From positions 893,072-957,071 of the forward strand of contig NZ_VDRC01000002.1 in NCBI RefSeq assembly GCF_007667425.1: a DNA stretch of 64,000 nucleotides, given 5' to 3'. The notes under the pieces are model-generated. The model was given only the letters and a program-made list of their open reading frames with translations. It had not been told where the DNA came from and did no database searches. How positions within the stretch are numbered: position 1 is the stretch's first letter; each line of letters opens with the position of its first letter. The translations under genes and the position numbers were made by a program. This document shows, piece by piece, positions 27,182 through 35,865 of the stretch. Source of the DNA: Microbacterium sp. 1.5R. GTDB taxonomy: Bacteria > Actinomycetota > Actinomycetes > Actinomycetales > Microbacteriaceae.

Positions 27182-27679
27182 ATGCGCAGACCCCGCCCAG
27201 ACACGCCCGCCCCCGGACAGGAATCCGTGTGGGACTACCCGCGGCCCCCACGAGTCGAGCGAGTGACGGAACGGGTGACGATCACACTCGGGGGCGAGGT
27301 GGTCGCGGAGACGACGGATGCCGTGCGCGTCCTCGAGACCAGCCACCCGCCTGTGTACTACCTGCCGATCGCCGACTTCGTCGACGGCGCGCTCGTCGAC
27401 GCCCCCGGGTCATCGTTCTGCGAGTTCAAGGGGGCCGCGCGGTACCTCGACGTGCACGGCGGCGGAGCAGTAGCCGCCGGAGCGGCGTGGAACTACCCGC
27501 AGCCGTCGCCGGGGTACGGCATCCTCGCCGACAAGGTGGCGGTGTACGCGGCGCCGATGGACGCCTGCACGGTCGGCGACGAGACCGTGACCCCGCAGCC
27601 CGGCGGCTTCTACGGCGGATGGGTCACGTCCACGGTCGCCGGACCGTTCAAGGGCGTGCCCGGGTCGATGGGCTGGTAG
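27182..27679 (+). CDS. DUF427 domain protein
   Basis: 165 residues. The DUF427 pattern is clear: VWDYPRPPRVE, VVAETTDAVRVLETSHPPVYY, FCEFKGAARYLDV and VYAAPMDACTV, ending in GGFYGGWVTS. Function unknown; a small beta-rich cytosolic domain. Leaderless start; convergent with the monooxygenase gene. Confidence 0.88.
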   Translation: MRRPRPDTPAPGQESVWDYPRPPRVERVTERVTITLGGEVVAETTDAVRVLETSHPPVYYLPIADFVDGALVDAPGSSFCEFKGAARYLDVHGGGAVAAGAAWNYPQPSPGYGILADKVAVYAAPMDACTVGDETVTPQPGGFYGGWVTSTVAGPFKGVPGSMGW

Positions 27680-27698
27680 CCCGCCGGACTCCGGGGTA

Positions 27699-29012
27699 TC
27701 AGAAGGCGCGGAGGTTCGCCTGCAGACCGCCGTCGACGTACTCCCGGCGCAGGATGCCGCGTCGGCGCAATACCGGAACCAGTTCGTCGAGGGTGCGGTG
27801 CAGCGTGACCGGGTGGAAGTCGCCCCACAGCAGCACACCGTCGCTGCCCCAGTCGCCGAGTTCCTCGATCAGATCGGCGAACTCCTCCGCCGTGCCCACG
27901 AAACCGGTGCGGTCGGTGATCCGGCCGGTACGGGCCAGTGCGGTGAGGTGAGCTCGCAGCGGGGCGTCGTCTCCCCGGTCGCCGACGAGGCGCTGGATGC
28001 TGCCCCGCGAGACGTGGGGGCCGAAGATCGACAGGTCGAGCGGTCGTTCGAGATCGAGCGCCGTGAGGTCGGTCTCGAGGTCGCTCGACTGCTTGCGAGC
28101 GATCTGAACGAGCGCGGCGTCGTCGGGGTGGGCCGAGGCGGCGACGATGCGGTCGGCCTCTTCCGAGGAGGTGGTGATGACGGGCTGGATCGCGAAGAGG
28201 ATCTTGATGTCGTCGGGCGTGCGCCCCGCGGCGGTTGCCGCGTCGTGGATCTTGGCGCGATACGCCCTCACCGATGCTTCGTCGAGCGGGGCGAGAGCGA
28301 GCTGCACGTCGGAGTTCGCCCCGGCGAAGCCGAGCCCGCGCCCCGAGCCGCCGGGGGAGACGATCGCGGGCTCGCCGTCGGTGAACGGGATCGCGTTGAG
28401 AGGCCCGTCGAATGAGAAGTGCTCGCCTCGATGCCGCGTCGCGCGGAAGCGGGTGCCGTCGGTGTACACATCGGTCTCGCGATCCGCGACGAGGGCACCG
28501 TCTTCCCAGCTGCGCCAGAGCGAGCGGATGCCGTCGAGCCACTCCTCCGCGCGGTCGTAGGCCGCGTCATGGCCGAGCTGCGCAGCATCCGAGAAGTGGC
28601 GGGCGCTGCCGGTGTCCGTGACGACGTTGAGACCCAGCCGGTGCCCGCTCAGATGCTGGAGGGTCGCGAATTGGCGCGCCGCCGTGTAGGGGAGGTACGC
28701 CGCGGGGTTCACGGTCGGCACCACGCCCAGGTGTCGCGTCGCCTGGAAGAGGTACGGCGCGAGCAGCAGCGGGTCGTGCTTGGGGCCGCCGAATGCGTGC
28801 CGCACCCGGAGGTCGATCGTCTCGGGCGAACCCATCGACGGTGCGTCCTCGATGATGACGAGGTCGAAGCCCGCCTGCTCCAGAGTGCGCGCTGCCTCCT
28901 GGTAGATCTCGGGCCGTGTCCAGTCGTAGTCCCAGTCGAGCGAGGGATATCCCCATCCCTGCGGGCCGAAGCCGCGGGCGAGGAACCACCCGAAGTGCTG
29001 GAGCTTGGTCAT
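27699..29012 (-). CDS. LLM-class flavin-dependent monooxygenase (NtaA/SnaA/DszA group)
   Basis: 437 residues. LQHFGWFLARGFGPQGWG at the N-terminus, LRVRHAFGGPKHDPLLLAPYL, and the sequence SGHRLGLNVVTD (phosphate-binding region) followed by the WLDGIRSLWRSW helix are typical of the FMNH2-dependent NtaA/SnaA/DszA monooxygenases. These oxidise chelators, alkanesulfonates or other organosulfur compounds with a separate flavin reductase (none encoded here). The start at 29012 overlaps the upstream metY-like stop (ATGA), linking oxidative release of sulfur to homocysteine synthesis. Confidence 0.88.
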   Translation of the reverse strand: MTKLQHFGWFLARGFGPQGWGYPSLDWDYDWTRPEIYQEAARTLEQAGFDLVIIEDAPSMGSPETIDLRVRHAFGGPKHDPLLLAPYLFQATRHLGVVPTVNPAAYLPYTAARQFATLQHLSGHRLGLNVVTDTGSARHFSDAAQLGHDAAYDRAEEWLDGIRSLWRSWEDGALVADRETDVYTDGTRFRATRHRGEHFSFDGPLNAIPFTDGEPAIVSPGGSGRGLGFAGANSDVQLALAPLDEASVRAYRAKIHDAATAAGRTPDDIKILFAIQPVITTSSEEADRIVAASAHPDDAALVQIARKQSSDLETDLTALDLERPLDLSIFGPHVSRGSIQRLVGDRGDDAPLRAHLTALARTGRITDRTGFVGTAEEFADLIEELGDWGSDGVLLWGDFHPVTLHRTLDELVPVLRRRGILRREYVDGGLQANLRAF

Positions 29013-30304
29013 GCCACGGTCTCGCGGGCCGGGGCGAGGACGCGCGCGAGGTCGGCGATGAGGTCGGCGACGTCCTCGATGCCGATCGATAGCCGCAGGG
29101 TGCCGGGGCGGACGCCGAGCACCGCGCGCTCCTCATCCGTGCGGGAGGCGTGGCTGGTGGTTCCGGGGTGCAGCACCAGGGAGCGCACATCGCCGATGTG
29201 CGTCATGTGGGTGAAGACGTGGACGTCCTCCACGAAGGCGCGTGCGGCGTCGAGTCCGCCGCGCAGGGTGAAGGTGAAAATGGAGCCGTACCCGCCGCCG
29301 AGGTACTCCGCCGCGAGGCGGTGGTGCGGGTGGGTCTCGAGACCGAGATAGTCGACGCTCTCGACCGCGTCCTGGGCGGCGAGCCAGCGAGCAACCTCGA
29401 GCGCGTTCCGTGACTGCCGCTCGACCCGGAGGCCGAGGGTCTCGGCGCCCTGACCGATGAGGAAGGCGTTGAGGGGAGAGGGCGACGCCCCGAACCGCGG
29501 CGCGACCGACTCGCGGGCGTAGGCGATGCGGGCGTTGCCCCCGTGCCGTGCAGCCACGCTCGCGAGGCCGCCCCGCCCGGGGAGCACGAGGTGCGGAGCG
29601 TTGAGTCCCTCTTTGGCCGGGTCGAAGCGGCCGTCGTCGACGAGGACGCCGCCGAGCACAGAGCCGTGGCCGGCGAGGAACTTGGACGCCGAGTGCACCA
29701 CGATCGCCGCGCCGTGCTCGATCGGTCGGACGAGGAACGGCGTGGCGAGCGTGTTGTCGACGATGAGGGGGATCGCCGCCTCATCCGCGACGGCGCTGAC
29801 GGCGGAGATGTCGAGGAGATCGTTGCGGGCATTCGCGATCGACTCGGCGAAGAGCGCCCGCGTGTTGGGACGGATCGCCTCACGCCATGCGTCCGGGTCC
29901 CCGATGTCGTCGACGAAAGTCGTCTCGATGCCGAGCCGGGTGAGGTTGTCGAGGAACAGCCCGCGGGTGCCCTCGTAGATGTGCGTCGACGAGACGATGT
30001 GATCGCCGGCCCCGGCCACCGTGAGGAGCGCGGTGGCGACAGCGGCCTGCCCGCTCGCCACGAGTACGGCGTCGGCGCCGGACTCGAGTGCCGCGAGCTG
30101 CCGCTCGACCGCGCGGACCGTCGGATTGCCGGTGCGGGTATAGCCGAAGCCGTCACCCGTGCCGAAGTGGTTCGCCGCGTGGTCGAAGTCGTCGAACTCG
30201 AAGCCGGCCGTGAGGTAGATGGGCGTCGCGCGCGACGCTGCCGACTGCTGGTTCCGGGCGGCGTGCACCGCCCTGGTGGCGAAGCCGGGGGAGTCGTCGG
30301 TCAT
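29009..30304 (-). CDS. O-acetylhomoserine sulfhydrylase-type Cys/Met PLP enzyme
   Basis: 431 residues, the size of MetY rather than the shorter MetB. GYTRTGNPTVRAVE and SGADAVLVASGQAA are standard; the PLP lysine is in SASKFLAGHGS (Lys208), and the DNTLATPFLVRPIEHGA block is typical. It condenses O-acetylhomoserine with sulfide (or a thiol) to make homocysteine. ATG 30304 with a GAGAGG site is preferred over further-upstream in-frame starts, which would run over the operator. First gene of a two-gene unit with the monooxygenase. Confidence 0.88.
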   Translation of the reverse strand: MTDDSPGFATRAVHAARNQQSAASRATPIYLTAGFEFDDFDHAANHFGTGDGFGYTRTGNPTVRAVERQLAALESGADAVLVASGQAAVATALLTVAGAGDHIVSSTHIYEGTRGLFLDNLTRLGIETTFVDDIGDPDAWREAIRPNTRALFAESIANARNDLLDISAVSAVADEAAIPLIVDNTLATPFLVRPIEHGAAIVVHSASKFLAGHGSVLGGVLVDDGRFDPAKEGLNAPHLVLPGRGGLASVAARHGGNARIAYARESVAPRFGASPSPLNAFLIGQGAETLGLRVERQSRNALEVARWLAAQDAVESVDYLGLETHPHHRLAAEYLGGGYGSIFTFTLRGGLDAARAFVEDVHVFTHMTHIGDVRSLVLHPGTTSHASRTDEERAVLGVRPGTLRLSIGIEDVADLIADLARVLAPARETVA

Positions 30305-30330
30305 GCGGGGTGCCTCTCGATGATGCGGGT

Positions 30331-30342
30331 CACAGTACTGTG
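30331..30342. promoter_or_regulatory. Palindromic operator over the metY-type promoter
   Basis: CACAGTACTGTG is a perfect 12-base palindrome. On the minus strand it contains TACTGT (30337-30332), a good -10 about 28 bases before the ATG at 30304. A second dyad, GTCAC-GGC-GTGAC, adjoins it at 30343-30355. A repressor bound here would block metY. Confidence 0.45.
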
Positions 30343-30374
30343 TCACGGCGTGACTCGCCGCACGGAAGCGGTGG

Positions 30375-30380
30375 TAACCT
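30375..30380 (+). promoter_or_regulatory. -10 hexamer of the leucine leader transcript
   Basis: TAACCT is 6 bases before the leader-peptide ATG, so the leader is probably translated from a leaderless mRNA. A weak -35 (TGACTC, 30351-30356) is 18 bases upstream. Confidence 0.55.
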
Positions 30381-30386
30381 GACGTC

Positions 30387-30434
30387 ATGCGGATCGTGCT
30401 CCTTCTTAGCGGCCGCGACGAGACCTCGATCTAG
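30387..30434 (+). CDS. Leucine leader peptide (attenuator ORF)
   Basis: A 15-residue [18 protein letters not shown] then TAG, upstream of leuCD. It has three consecutive Leu codons (CTC CTT CTT) preceded by Ile and Val. CTT is an uncommon Leu codon in this GC-rich genome, which would make ribosomes sensitive to charged tRNA-Leu. The stem-loop at 30413-30452 begins inside its 3' part. Leader elements with Leu codons upstream of leucine biosynthesis genes are known in Actinobacteria (the LEU element of leuA). Here it precedes leuCD. Start choice is supported by the -10 at exactly 6 bases. Confidence 0.8.
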   Translation: MRIVLLLSGRDETSI

Positions 30435-30452
30435 AGCCCCTCCTCGTCGCGG
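30413..30452 (+). promoter_or_regulatory. Attenuator stem-loop of the leu leader
   Basis: CCGCGACGAG (30413-30422) and CTCGTCGCGG (30443-30452) form a perfect 10-bp stem with a 20-base loop. The 5' arm lies within the leader ORF just after the Leu codons, so a ribosome stalled on Leu codons would change this fold. No U-tract follows, so it may act on translation or through an alternative or pseudoknot pairing rather than as a classical terminator. Confidence 0.7.
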
Positions 30453-30493
30453 AGTCCATCGTGGGCCGACCCGCCATCATCAGGAGAACCGCC

Positions 30494-31945
30494 ATGAGCA
30501 CGCCCGCATCAGCATCCGATTCCGCACGCCGCCGGACACTGGCCGAGAAGGTCTGGGACGACCATCTGGTCGTCAAGGGCGAGAACGGCGAGCCGGACCT
30601 CATCTACATCGACCTGCACCTCGTGCATGAGGTGACGAGCCCGCAGGCCTTCGACGGTCTGCGCAGCGAAGGAAGACCGCTGCGGCGGGTCGACCTCACC
30701 ATCGCCACCGAAGACCACAACACCCCCACCTGGGAGATCGACAAGCCGATCGCCGACCTCACCAGCCGCACGCAGATCGAGACGCTGCGGCGCAACGCCG
30801 CCGAGTTCGGGGTTCGGCTGCACTCGCTGGGCGACGCCGAGCAGGGCATCGTGCACGTGGTCGGGCCGCAGCTCGGTCTGACCATGCCCGGCATCACGGT
30901 GGTCTGCGGCGACTCGCACACCTCGACGCACGGCGCGTTCGGCGCGATGGCCTTCGGCATCGGCACGAGCGAGGTCGAGCACGTCATGGCCACGCAGACC
31001 CTGCCGCTGAAGCCGTTCAAGACGATGGCCATCACTGTCGAGGGCACGTTGCGCCCCGGTGTCACGGCGAAGGACATCATCCTCGCCGTGATCGCGAAGA
31101 TCGGCACCGGCGGCGGCCAGGGGTACGTGCTGGAGTACCGCGGCAGCGCCATCCGCGCCCTCTCGATGGAGGGCCGCATGACGATCTGCAACATGTCGAT
31201 CGAGGCCGGTGCCCGCGCCGGCATGGTCGCACCGGACGAGACCACGTTCGCGTACCTCGAGGGGCGTCCGCACGCGCCGAAGGGACAGGACTGGGAGGAT
31301 GCCGTCGCCTACTGGCGCACGCTCCCCACCGACGAGGGCGCCGTGTTCGACGCCGAGGTGTTCATCGACGCCGACGAACTCGAGCCGTTCGTCACCTGGG
31401 GGACCAACCCCGGCCAGGGCAGTTCCCTCTCGGCATCCGTTCCGGATCCGGCGGCGATCGCCGACGCCAACGAGCGCGCCGCCGCCGAGCGGGCGCTGGA
31501 GTACATGGCGCTGACACCGGGAACTCCTCTGAAGGAGGTGCCCGTCGACGCCGTGTTCATGGGGTCATGCACCAACAGCCGCATCGAGGACCTGCGCGCC
31601 TTCGCGTCGATCATCAAGGGCAAGAAGAAGGCCGACGGCGTGCGCGTCATGGTCGTACCCGGCTCTGCCCGCGTGCGACTGGAGGCCGAGGCCGAGGGGC
31701 TCGACCAGGTGATCAAGGACTTCGGGGCCGAGTGGAGGTTCGCCGGGTGCTCGATGTGTCTCGGCATGAATCCCGATCAGCTCGCGCCGGGGGAGCGCTG
31801 CGCCTCCACCTCGAACCGCAACTTCGAGGGGCGCCAGGGCAAGGGCGGACGCACGCACCTCGTCTCGCCCCTGGTGGCGGCGGCGACGGCGATCCGCGGC
31901 ACCCTGTCGAGCCCGAGCGACCTGAACGAGATGGCGGAGGTCTGA
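30494..31945 (+). CDS. leuC: 3-isopropylmalate dehydratase large subunit
   Basis: 483 residues. The 4Fe-4S cluster ligands are Cys359 ([10 protein letters not shown]) and Cys419/Cys422 ([10 protein letters not shown]); [25 protein letters not shown] is the family signature region. It isomerises 2- and 3-isopropylmalate with LeuD in leucine synthesis. ATG 30494 has AGGAGA upstream; an in-frame GTG at 30461 is possible but falls close to the leader hairpin. Expression is probably set by the Leu leader. leuD follows after 2 bases. Confidence 0.96.
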   Translation: MSTPASASDSARRRTLAEKVWDDHLVVKGENGEPDLIYIDLHLVHEVTSPQAFDGLRSEGRPLRRVDLTIATEDHNTPTWEIDKPIADLTSRTQIETLRRNAAEFGVRLHSLGDAEQGIVHVVGPQLGLTMPGITVVCGDSHTSTHGAFGAMAFGIGTSEVEHVMATQTLPLKPFKTMAITVEGTLRPGVTAKDIILAVIAKIGTGGGQGYVLEYRGSAIRALSMEGRMTICNMSIEAGARAGMVAPDETTFAYLEGRPHAPKGQDWEDAVAYWRTLPTDEGAVFDAEVFIDADELEPFVTWGTNPGQGSSLSASVPDPAAIADANERAAAERALEYMALTPGTPLKEVPVDAVFMGSCTNSRIEDLRAFASIIKGKKKADGVRVMVVPGSARVRLEAEAEGLDQVIKDFGAEWRFAGCSMCLGMNPDQLAPGERCASTSNRNFEGRQGKGGRTHLVSPLVAAATAIRGTLSSPSDLNEMAEV

Positions 31946-31947
31946 CC

Positions 31948-32544
31948 ATGGAGAAGTTCACCACCCACACCGGCATCGCGGCGCCGCTGAAGCGCTCGAA
32001 CGTCGACACCGACCAGATCATCCCCGCTGTCTTCCTCAAGCGCGTCACCAAGACCGGCTTCGAAGACGCGCTCTTCCACGGCTGGCGCCAGGACCCCGAC
32101 TTCGTCCTCAACCAGGAGCCGTACCGGGGCGCGAGCGTCCTCGTCGCCGGCCCGGACTTCGGCACCGGATCGAGCCGCGAGCACGCCGTGTGGGCGCTGC
32201 GGGACTTCGGCTTCGCCGTCGTCCTCAGCCCGCGCTTCGCCGACATCTTCCGCGGCAATTCCGGCAAGCAGGGCCTGCTCGCCGCGACGATCTCCGAGGT
32301 CGATCTCGAGCGGATCTGGGCCGAGATCGACCGGAATCCCGGCGCATCCATCACGGTCGACCTCGAGGGGCGCACCGCGTCGATCGGCGACATCCAGGCC
32401 GAGATCGGTATCGACGATTACACTAGATGGCGGCTCCTCGAAGGGCTCGACGACATCGGGCTCACCCTGCGCAACGAAGACAAGATCGCGCAGTTCGAGG
32501 CCCGTCGCGAGTCGTGGCGGCCCCGGACTCTCCCCGTTCAGTGA
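31948..32544 (+). CDS. leuD: 3-isopropylmalate dehydratase small subunit
   Basis: 198 residues. N-terminal [20 protein letters not shown] and the swivelling-domain motif [17 protein letters not shown] are diagnostic. Partner of LeuC. Starts 2 bases after the leuC stop; a strong hairpin just downstream separates it from murA. Confidence 0.96.
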   Translation: MEKFTTHTGIAAPLKRSNVDTDQIIPAVFLKRVTKTGFEDALFHGWRQDPDFVLNQEPYRGASVLVAGPDFGTGSSREHAVWALRDFGFAVVLSPRFADIFRGNSGKQGLLAATISEVDLERIWAEIDRNPGASITVDLEGRTASIGDIQAEIGIDDYTRWRLLEGLDDIGLTLRNEDKIAQFEARRESWRPRTLPVQ

Positions 32545-32549
32545 ACGGA

Positions 32550-32580
32550 GGGGCGGGGGAGCCGAGGGCGACCCCGCCCT
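32550..32580 (+). terminator. Terminator after leuCD
   Basis: GGGCGGGG (32551-32558) pairs perfectly with CCCCGCCC (32572-32579), extended by a G-U pair, with a 13-base loop. GATTTCCTT follows. It uncouples the leucine operon from the cell-wall genes. Confidence 0.7.
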
Positions 32581-32607
32581 GATTTCCTTGAATGAAGTGA
32601 GGCCCGA

Positions 32608-33975
32608 ATGACGACACCTGTGCGCGACGCTCTCCCCGACGGGGTGCCCCCGCTGACCGGAGACGTCCTCGCCATTCGAGGAGGCCGACCGCTGCGCGGT
32701 CGGGTCGACGTCAAGGGCGCGAAGAACCTCGCCACGAAGGCGATGGTGGCGACGCTCCTCGGCGACACGGCCAGCACGCTGCGCGACGTCCCGGCGATCA
32801 GCGACGTCGCCGTCGTGCGGTCGCTTCTCGAGGTGCACGGGGTGCGGGTCACCGAGGGCGACGAGCCCGGATCGCTCACCTTCGACCCGAGCGACGTGGA
32901 GTCGGCCCATTTCGAGGAGATCGACGCCCACGCCGGTGCGTCGCGCATCCCGATCCTCTTCTGCGGCCCGCTGCTGCACCGCCTGGGCCAGGCGTTCATC
33001 CCCGATCTCGGCGGCTGCCGCATCGGCGACCGTCCCATCGACTTCCACCTCGACGCCCTCCGCAAGTTCGGGGCGACGGTCGAGAAGCTGCCCAGCGGCA
33101 TCCGCCTCTCCACCGGCGGCACGCGCCTGCACGGCGCGAACATCCACCTGCCGTACCCGAGCGTCGGCGCCACGGAGCAGGTGCTGCTCACCGCTGTGCG
33201 CGCCGAGGGTGTGACCGAACTGCGCAACGCGGCGATCGAGCCCGAGATCATGGACCTCATCGCGGTGCTGCAGAAGATGGGCGCCATCATCTCGTACGAG
33301 CCGAACCGCGTGATCCTCATCGAGGGTGTGGAGAAGCTGCGCGGCTACGACCACCGGTCGATCTTCGACCGGAACGAGGCGGCGTCCTGGGCGTCTGCGG
33401 CACTGGCGACCGACGGCGAGATCTTTGTCGGGGGCGCGAAGCAGCAGGAGATGCTCACATTCCTCAACGTCTTCCGCAAGGCGGGAGGCTGGTTCGACAT
33501 CCAGGAGGACGGCATCCTCTTCCGCCGTGAAGGCGAGCTCAAGCCCGTGGTCGTCGAGACCGACGTGCACCCCGGCTTCATGACCGACTGGCAGCAGCCG
33601 CTCGTCGTCGCCCTGACGCAGGCCGAGGGGCGGTCGATCGTGCACGAGACCGTGTACGAGAACCGCCTGGGCTTCACCGACGCGCTCGTGAAGATGGGGG
33701 CCGACATCGTCGTGCACCCGCGGGGGCTGCAGGCCGGACCCCGCCGCGTCCCGCGCCGCGACCTGGAGCAGGCCGCGGTCATCACCGGACCCACTCCGTT
33801 GCGCGGCGCCGACATCGTGGTGCCCGACCTGCGCGGCGGCTACAGCCACGTGATCGCGGCGTTGACCGCTGAGGGCGAGTCGAAGGTGTCCGGTGTCGAC
33901 ATCCTCAACCGCGGCTACGAGAAGTTCCTCGCCAAGCTCGACGCCCTCGGCGCCGACTTCGACGTCCTCCGGTGA
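32608..33975 (+). CDS. murA: UDP-N-acetylglucosamine 1-carboxyvinyltransferase
   Basis: 455 residues, about 20-30 longer than the E. coli enzyme, mostly from a 17-residue N-terminal extension. VDVKGAKNLATKAMVATLL carries the N-terminal Lys/Asn site; the active-site loop is LGGCRIGDRPID with the catalytic Cys (Cys137) retained. VHETVYENRLGF and DLRGGYSHVIAALTAEG are typical C-terminal blocks. It commits UDP-GlcNAc to peptidoglycan using PEP. Retention of Cys, where mycobacterial MurA has Asp, predicts fosfomycin can alkylate it. Head of an apparent murA-plsC-gpsA-ddl operon. Confidence 0.93.
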   Translation: MTTPVRDALPDGVPPLTGDVLAIRGGRPLRGRVDVKGAKNLATKAMVATLLGDTASTLRDVPAISDVAVVRSLLEVHGVRVTEGDEPGSLTFDPSDVESAHFEEIDAHAGASRIPILFCGPLLHRLGQAFIPDLGGCRIGDRPIDFHLDALRKFGATVEKLPSGIRLSTGGTRLHGANIHLPYPSVGATEQVLLTAVRAEGVTELRNAAIEPEIMDLIAVLQKMGAIISYEPNRVILIEGVEKLRGYDHRSIFDRNEAASWASAALATDGEIFVGGAKQQEMLTFLNVFRKAGGWFDIQEDGILFRREGELKPVVVETDVHPGFMTDWQQPLVVALTQAEGRSIVHETVYENRLGFTDALVKMGADIVVHPRGLQAGPRRVPRRDLEQAAVITGPTPLRGADIVVPDLRGGYSHVIAALTAEGESKVSGVDILNRGYEKFLAKLDALGADFDVLR

Positions 33976-34736
33976 CCCCGATGGGTTCCCGGTCGACGGA
34001 GACCACGCGGCCGAGCCTGTTCTGGCCGCTCGCGGCGATCGTGGTGCCGCTGATCTCGCTGCTGGCGAAGGTGCGGATCACGGGTGCGGAGAAGCTCCCG
34101 CAGCGGGGTGCCTTCGTGCTCGCCCCGAACCACTACTCGGAGTTCGATCCGCTCATCGTGGCGCTGGCGGTGTGGCGGATCGGACGAGCGCCGCGATTCA
34201 TGGCCAAGGAGAGTCTGTTCCGCGTGCCGGTTGTCGGGTGGGTGCTGACGCACACCGGCATGATCCCGGTCGCCCGCACGTCGTCAGCGGCGTCGGCCAG
34301 GCAGACGATGAAGCAGTCGGAGGCGCTCGTCGAGCACGGCCGTGGAGTGATCGTCTACCCGGAGGGCACGCTCACGCGCGATCCCGAGATGTGGCCGATG
34401 CGCGGCAAGTCCGGCGCGGTGCGCCTCGCCCTCGCCGACGGCATCCCCCTCATTCCCATGGCGCACTGGGGCACCCAGGCGATCATGGGGCGCTACCAGA
34501 AGGGCCTGAGTCTCTGGCCGCTCAGAAAGCGCGTCGAGGTCGTGATCGGCGACCCGGTCGATGTCTCGGATCTGCGCGGGCGGTCGGGTGAGCCTGCGGC
34601 TCTGAACGAGGCCACGAAGAGGCTCATGGATGCGATAACGGCCCTTCTCGAGGGGCTGCGCGACGAGAAGGCGCCTGCCGAGCGCTGGAACCCCAGTGCT
34701 CACGGACAGAAGGAGACGGGTCGCCTTGACTCCTAA
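33972..34736 (+). CDS. 1-acyl-sn-glycerol-3-phosphate acyltransferase family (PlsC-like)
   Basis: 254 residues. The HX4D catalytic motif is NHYSEFD (His54-Asp59), and the glycerophosphate-binding YPEGTLTRDPEMWP follows; GDPVDVSDL is a common C-terminal block. It acylates lysophosphatidic acid at the inner membrane face in phospholipid synthesis. The GTG start overlaps the murA stop by four bases (GTGA); ATG 33981 is the alternative. The 3' end overlaps gpsA by 11 bases. Confidence 0.9.
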   Translation: MTPMGSRSTETTRPSLFWPLAAIVVPLISLLAKVRITGAEKLPQRGAFVLAPNHYSEFDPLIVALAVWRIGRAPRFMAKESLFRVPVVGWVLTHTGMIPVARTSSAASARQTMKQSEALVEHGRGVIVYPEGTLTRDPEMWPMRGKSGAVRLALADGIPLIPMAHWGTQAIMGRYQKGLSLWPLRKRVEVVIGDPVDVSDLRGRSGEPAALNEATKRLMDAITALLEGLRDEKAPAERWNPSAHGQKETGRLDS

Positions 34737-35865
34737 GCGGACGGTTCCGAGCGGTCCCCGGGTCGCGGTGGTCGGCGCGGGGAGCTGGGGGACCACCTTC
34801 GGCAAGATCCTCGCCGACGGCGGCGCCCAGGTGACGATGTGGGCACGCCGCGCGGAGCTCGCACATGAGATCGACGAGGCCAAGCGCAACTCGAAGTACC
34901 TGCCCGGCATCAACCTGCCGCGCACGATGGGCGCCACCCACGAGCTCGCCGTCGCGATGCGCGACGTCGACCAGGTCTACCTCTCGGTGCCCAGTCAGTC
35001 GCTGCGCGAGAACCTCAAGGCGCTCCGGCCGCTGCTCTCGGGCAGCGACGCCAAGATCGTCAGCCTCATGAAGGGCGTCGAGCGCTCGACCGGCCTGCGC
35101 ATGAGCCAGGTGATCGAGCAGGGGCTGCGATGTGATCCGGAGCGGATCGCCGTGGCATCCGGGCCGAACCTCGCGCTGGAGATCGCGCGCGAGCAGCCGA
35201 CGGCTGCCGTGATCTCGTCTCTCAGCCAGGAGACGGCCGAAGAGGTGGCGCGTGCCGCGCGCAATGACTACTTCCGCACGTTCGTCAACACCGACGTCAT
35301 CGGCACCGAGTTCGGCGGCGTGCTGAAGAACCTCATCGCCGTCGCGATCGGCATCGTCGACGGGGTCGGCTACGGCGAGAACACCAAGGCGTCGATCATC
35401 ACGCGAGGACTCGTCGAGATGACCGACTTCGCGGTCGCGAACGGCGCCCACCCGGAGACCCTGCAGGGGCTCGCGGGACTCGGCGACCTGATAGCGACAT
35501 GCCAGTCGCCCCTCAGCCGCAACAACACCGCCGGGCGCCTGCTCGGTCAGGGATACAGCTTCCAGGACGTGGTGAAGCAGATGCAGCAGACGGCCGAGGG
35601 GCTCGCGTCCGTCGCGCCGGTGCTGCAGCTCGCCCGTGAGTCCCACGTGGACATGCCCATCGTCGAGCAGGTGAAGATGGTGCTCGACGGGAAGATGGAC
35701 CCCCGCGACATCGCACCCCACCTCACGACGGACGACGACACCCCGCAGGGGGAGAGGACCAACCATGGACAAGCAGAGGGTGGTGGTGCTCTTCGGCGGG
35801 CGCTCCAGCGAGCATTCGATCAGTTCCGCAACGGCGGGCGGGGTGCTGGGCGCGATCGATCGTGA
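34726..35865 (+). CDS. gpsA: Glycerol-3-phosphate dehydrogenase [NAD(P)+], with extended C-terminus
   Basis: 379 residues by this start. VAVVGAGSWGTTFGKILADGG is the dinucleotide fold, VYLSVPSQSLRENL and GPNLALEIA follow, and the catalytic Lys is in FGGVLKNLIAVAIGI. The product is sn-glycerol-3-phosphate for phospholipids, the substrate path of the preceding acyltransferase. TTG 34726 is chosen because AAGGAG lies 10 bases upstream; an ATG at 34696 is less well placed. The last 33 or so residues (35765-35865) overlap the start of ddl in another frame and are low-complexity (Gly/Arg/Ala), beyond the usual family length of about 335. Confidence 0.93.
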   Translation: MTPKRTVPSGPRVAVVGAGSWGTTFGKILADGGAQVTMWARRAELAHEIDEAKRNSKYLPGINLPRTMGATHELAVAMRDVDQVYLSVPSQSLRENLKALRPLLSGSDAKIVSLMKGVERSTGLRMSQVIEQGLRCDPERIAVASGPNLALEIAREQPTAAVISSLSQETAEEVARAARNDYFRTFVNTDVIGTEFGGVLKNLIAVAIGIVDGVGYGENTKASIITRGLVEMTDFAVANGAHPETLQGLAGLGDLIATCQSPLSRNNTAGRLLGQGYSFQDVVKQMQQTAEGLASVAPVLQLARESHVDMPIVEQVKMVLDGKMDPRDIAPHLTTDDDTPQGERTNHGQAEGGGALRRALQRAFDQFRNGGRGAGRDRS

